A model generated the notes under the pieces. That model worked only from the letters and a program-made list of their open reading frames with translations. It made no database searches and was not told the origin of the DNA. The position numbers and the translations under genes are program-made. A stretch of 64,000 nucleotides of DNA from Auanema rhodensis (lineage: Eukaryota > Nematoda > Chromadorea > Rhabditida > Rhabditidae), in NCBI GenBank assembly GCA_964057225.1, contig OZ059895.1, forward strand, positions 8,866,001 to 8,930,000, given 5' to 3'. Within the stretch, counting starts at the first letter, position 1. The number at the start of each line of letters is the position of its first letter. Of this stretch, positions 63,101 to 64,000 are shown piece by piece.

Positions 63101-64000
63101 GACGTGCTTCTGAAATTGAAGGAGATGCTCTAACTCATCATGTTGCTGTCTACCACAGTGGACGATCTGACGATCAACCAACTACATCTCAACCTCAGAA
63201 ACCAGAAGAAGAACAACCCGTTGATATCGTTGAGAAGACAAAGAGCCTCGGAGACAAGATCACCGGTTTATTCAAGAAGGGACCAGCTCATCTGGATTAT
63301 CCAACTTCTGAAACATACGATGGACCATTGGCTTCCACTGGACGTGCTTCTGAAATTGAAGGAGATGCTCTAACTCATCATGTTGCTGTCTACCACAGTG
63401 GACGATCTGACGATCAACCAACTACATCTCAACCTCAGAAACCAGAAGAAGAACAACCCGTTGATATCGTTGAGAAGACAAAGAGCCTCGGAGACAAGAT
63501 CACCGGCTTATTCAAGAAGGGACCAGCTCATCTGGATTATCCAACTTCTGAAACATACGATGGACCATTGACTACTACCGGACGTGCTTCTGAAATTGAA
63601 GGAGATGCTTTAACTCATCATGTTGCTGTCTACCACAGTGGACGATCTGACGATCAACCAACTACATCTCAACCTCAGAAACCAGAAGAAGAACAACCCG
63701 TTGATATCGTTGAGAAGACAAAGAGCCTCGGTGACAAGATCACCGGCTTATTCAAGAAGGGACCAGCTCATCTGGATTATCCAACTTCTGAAACATACGA
63801 TGGACCATTGGCTTCTACTGGACGTGCTTCTGAAATTGAAGGAGATGCTCTAACTCATCATGTTGCTGTCTACCACAGTGGACGATCTGACGATCAACCA
63901 ACTACATCTCAACCTCAGAAACCAGAAGAAGAACAACCCGTTGATATCGTTGAGAAGACAAAGAGCCTTGGAGACAAGATCACCGGCTTATTCAAGAAGG
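57113..64000 (+). CDS. giant tandem-repeat protein gene, 3' end outside window (possible UNC-44-type ankyrin tail)
   Basis: Exons that splice in phase: 57113-57155, 57225-57291, 57352-57439, 57631-57711, and 57766 to beyond 64000. The start MSDRGRPPKPPNRP follows TTTTTTTTAAG, so it is probably a trans-spliced 5' end. The non-repeat N-terminus (about 335 residues) is Ser/Thr-rich and disordered: RRSGSPFQSRTVTTTERVQI, TTTTTTYRVLEVSDSDS, DDFELIEQ. A degenerate copy of the repeat core appears at about 58300 (LRDIVKVYHSGISAD). From 58498 come 80-residue repeats: YPTSETYDGPL, GRASEIEGDALTHHVAVYHS, GRSDD, a Pro/Gln/Glu linker, then VDIVEKTKSLGDKITGLFKK/GPAHLD. The giant exon (more than 6.2 kb) and the GPL..T.RA.E / VYHSGRSD pattern recall, from memory, the repetitive tail of large nematode ankyrin UNC-44 isoforms; no ankyrin repeats are in the window, so this is tentative. 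No signal peptide or membrane segment. Confidence 0.85.
58498..64000 (+). repeat. in-frame tandem repeat, 240 bp unit, 22 full copies plus one partial
   Basis: Units start every 240 bp from 58498 (TATCCAACTTCTGAAACATA) to 63778; the last is cut by the window end. Copies differ at only a few positions: ACT/GCT/TCT and TCC/TCT/ACT in the GPL(T/A/S)(S/T)T codons, GAGCAA versus GAAGAA (first two units only have Gln), KTK versus KSK, EGD versus ERD (units 12, 13, 18), and DAL versus DGL (units 14, 19). All keep the same reading frame. Confidence 0.98.

Noticed and set aside
58580-63853. Regular series of 62-77 codon frames on plus and minus strands within the repeat array
   Set aside because: They are shadows in the wrong frame of the 80-codon repeats; the true frame is open throughout the giant exon and spliced to upstream exons.

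Overview
The window is nematode nuclear DNA, very AT-rich. The evidence is many 40-60 bp introns with GT..TTTCAG borders, acceptor-like sites a few bases before most start codons (a spliced-leader trans-splicing signature), and nematode-type gene content: an Argonaute, a nematocin-type receptor, a chemoreceptor of the Sra superfamily, and an AEX-1/Munc13-4-like protein. The species cannot be named from the sequence. Because genes are split into many small exons, most real genes were read here by splicing conceptual exons by hand; exon borders not stated are approximate.

Left part (1-25.6 kb) is gene dense. It holds the 3' end of a coiled-coil gene (+), an Argonaute with an apparently intact slicer triad (-), an F-box-like gene (+), a 53BP1/HSR-9 orthologue with tandem Tudor and BRCT domains (-), ribosomal protein S19 (+), then three closely spaced minus-strand genes that look like an operon: a PB1-containing MAP2K5-like kinase, Elongator subunit ELP1, and TM2D3/almondex. 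An unrecognised plus-strand gene sits wholly inside a 1.35 kb intron of ELP1. After this come a small multi-pass membrane protein with a decayed partial tandem copy of its 3' end, eIF3i (-), and a tRNA-Asp.

Right part (25.6-57 kb) is gene poor, even richer in A+T, and full of CT/GA microsatellites. It holds a vasopressin/nematocin-type GPCR (-), a double-C2 protein (-), a cysteine-rich single-pass membrane protein (+), an Sra-superfamily chemoreceptor (-), a tRNA-Arg(ACG), and a Munc13-4/BAIAP3-like secretion protein (-). The receptor, C2 and Munc13-like genes together suggest neuronal or secretory functions, but they are not visibly co-transcribed.

Right end (57.1-64 kb): a plus-strand gene with four small exons followed by a giant exon of more than 6.2 kb that runs off the window. 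From 58498 it consists of 22 complete and one partial near-identical 240 bp (80 codon) in-frame repeats, with a 1,200 bp higher-order pattern. This is the most striking object in the window. It may be the repetitive tail of a giant ankyrin (UNC-44-like) or a lineage-specific repeat protein. No CRISPR array and no intact transposon were seen.
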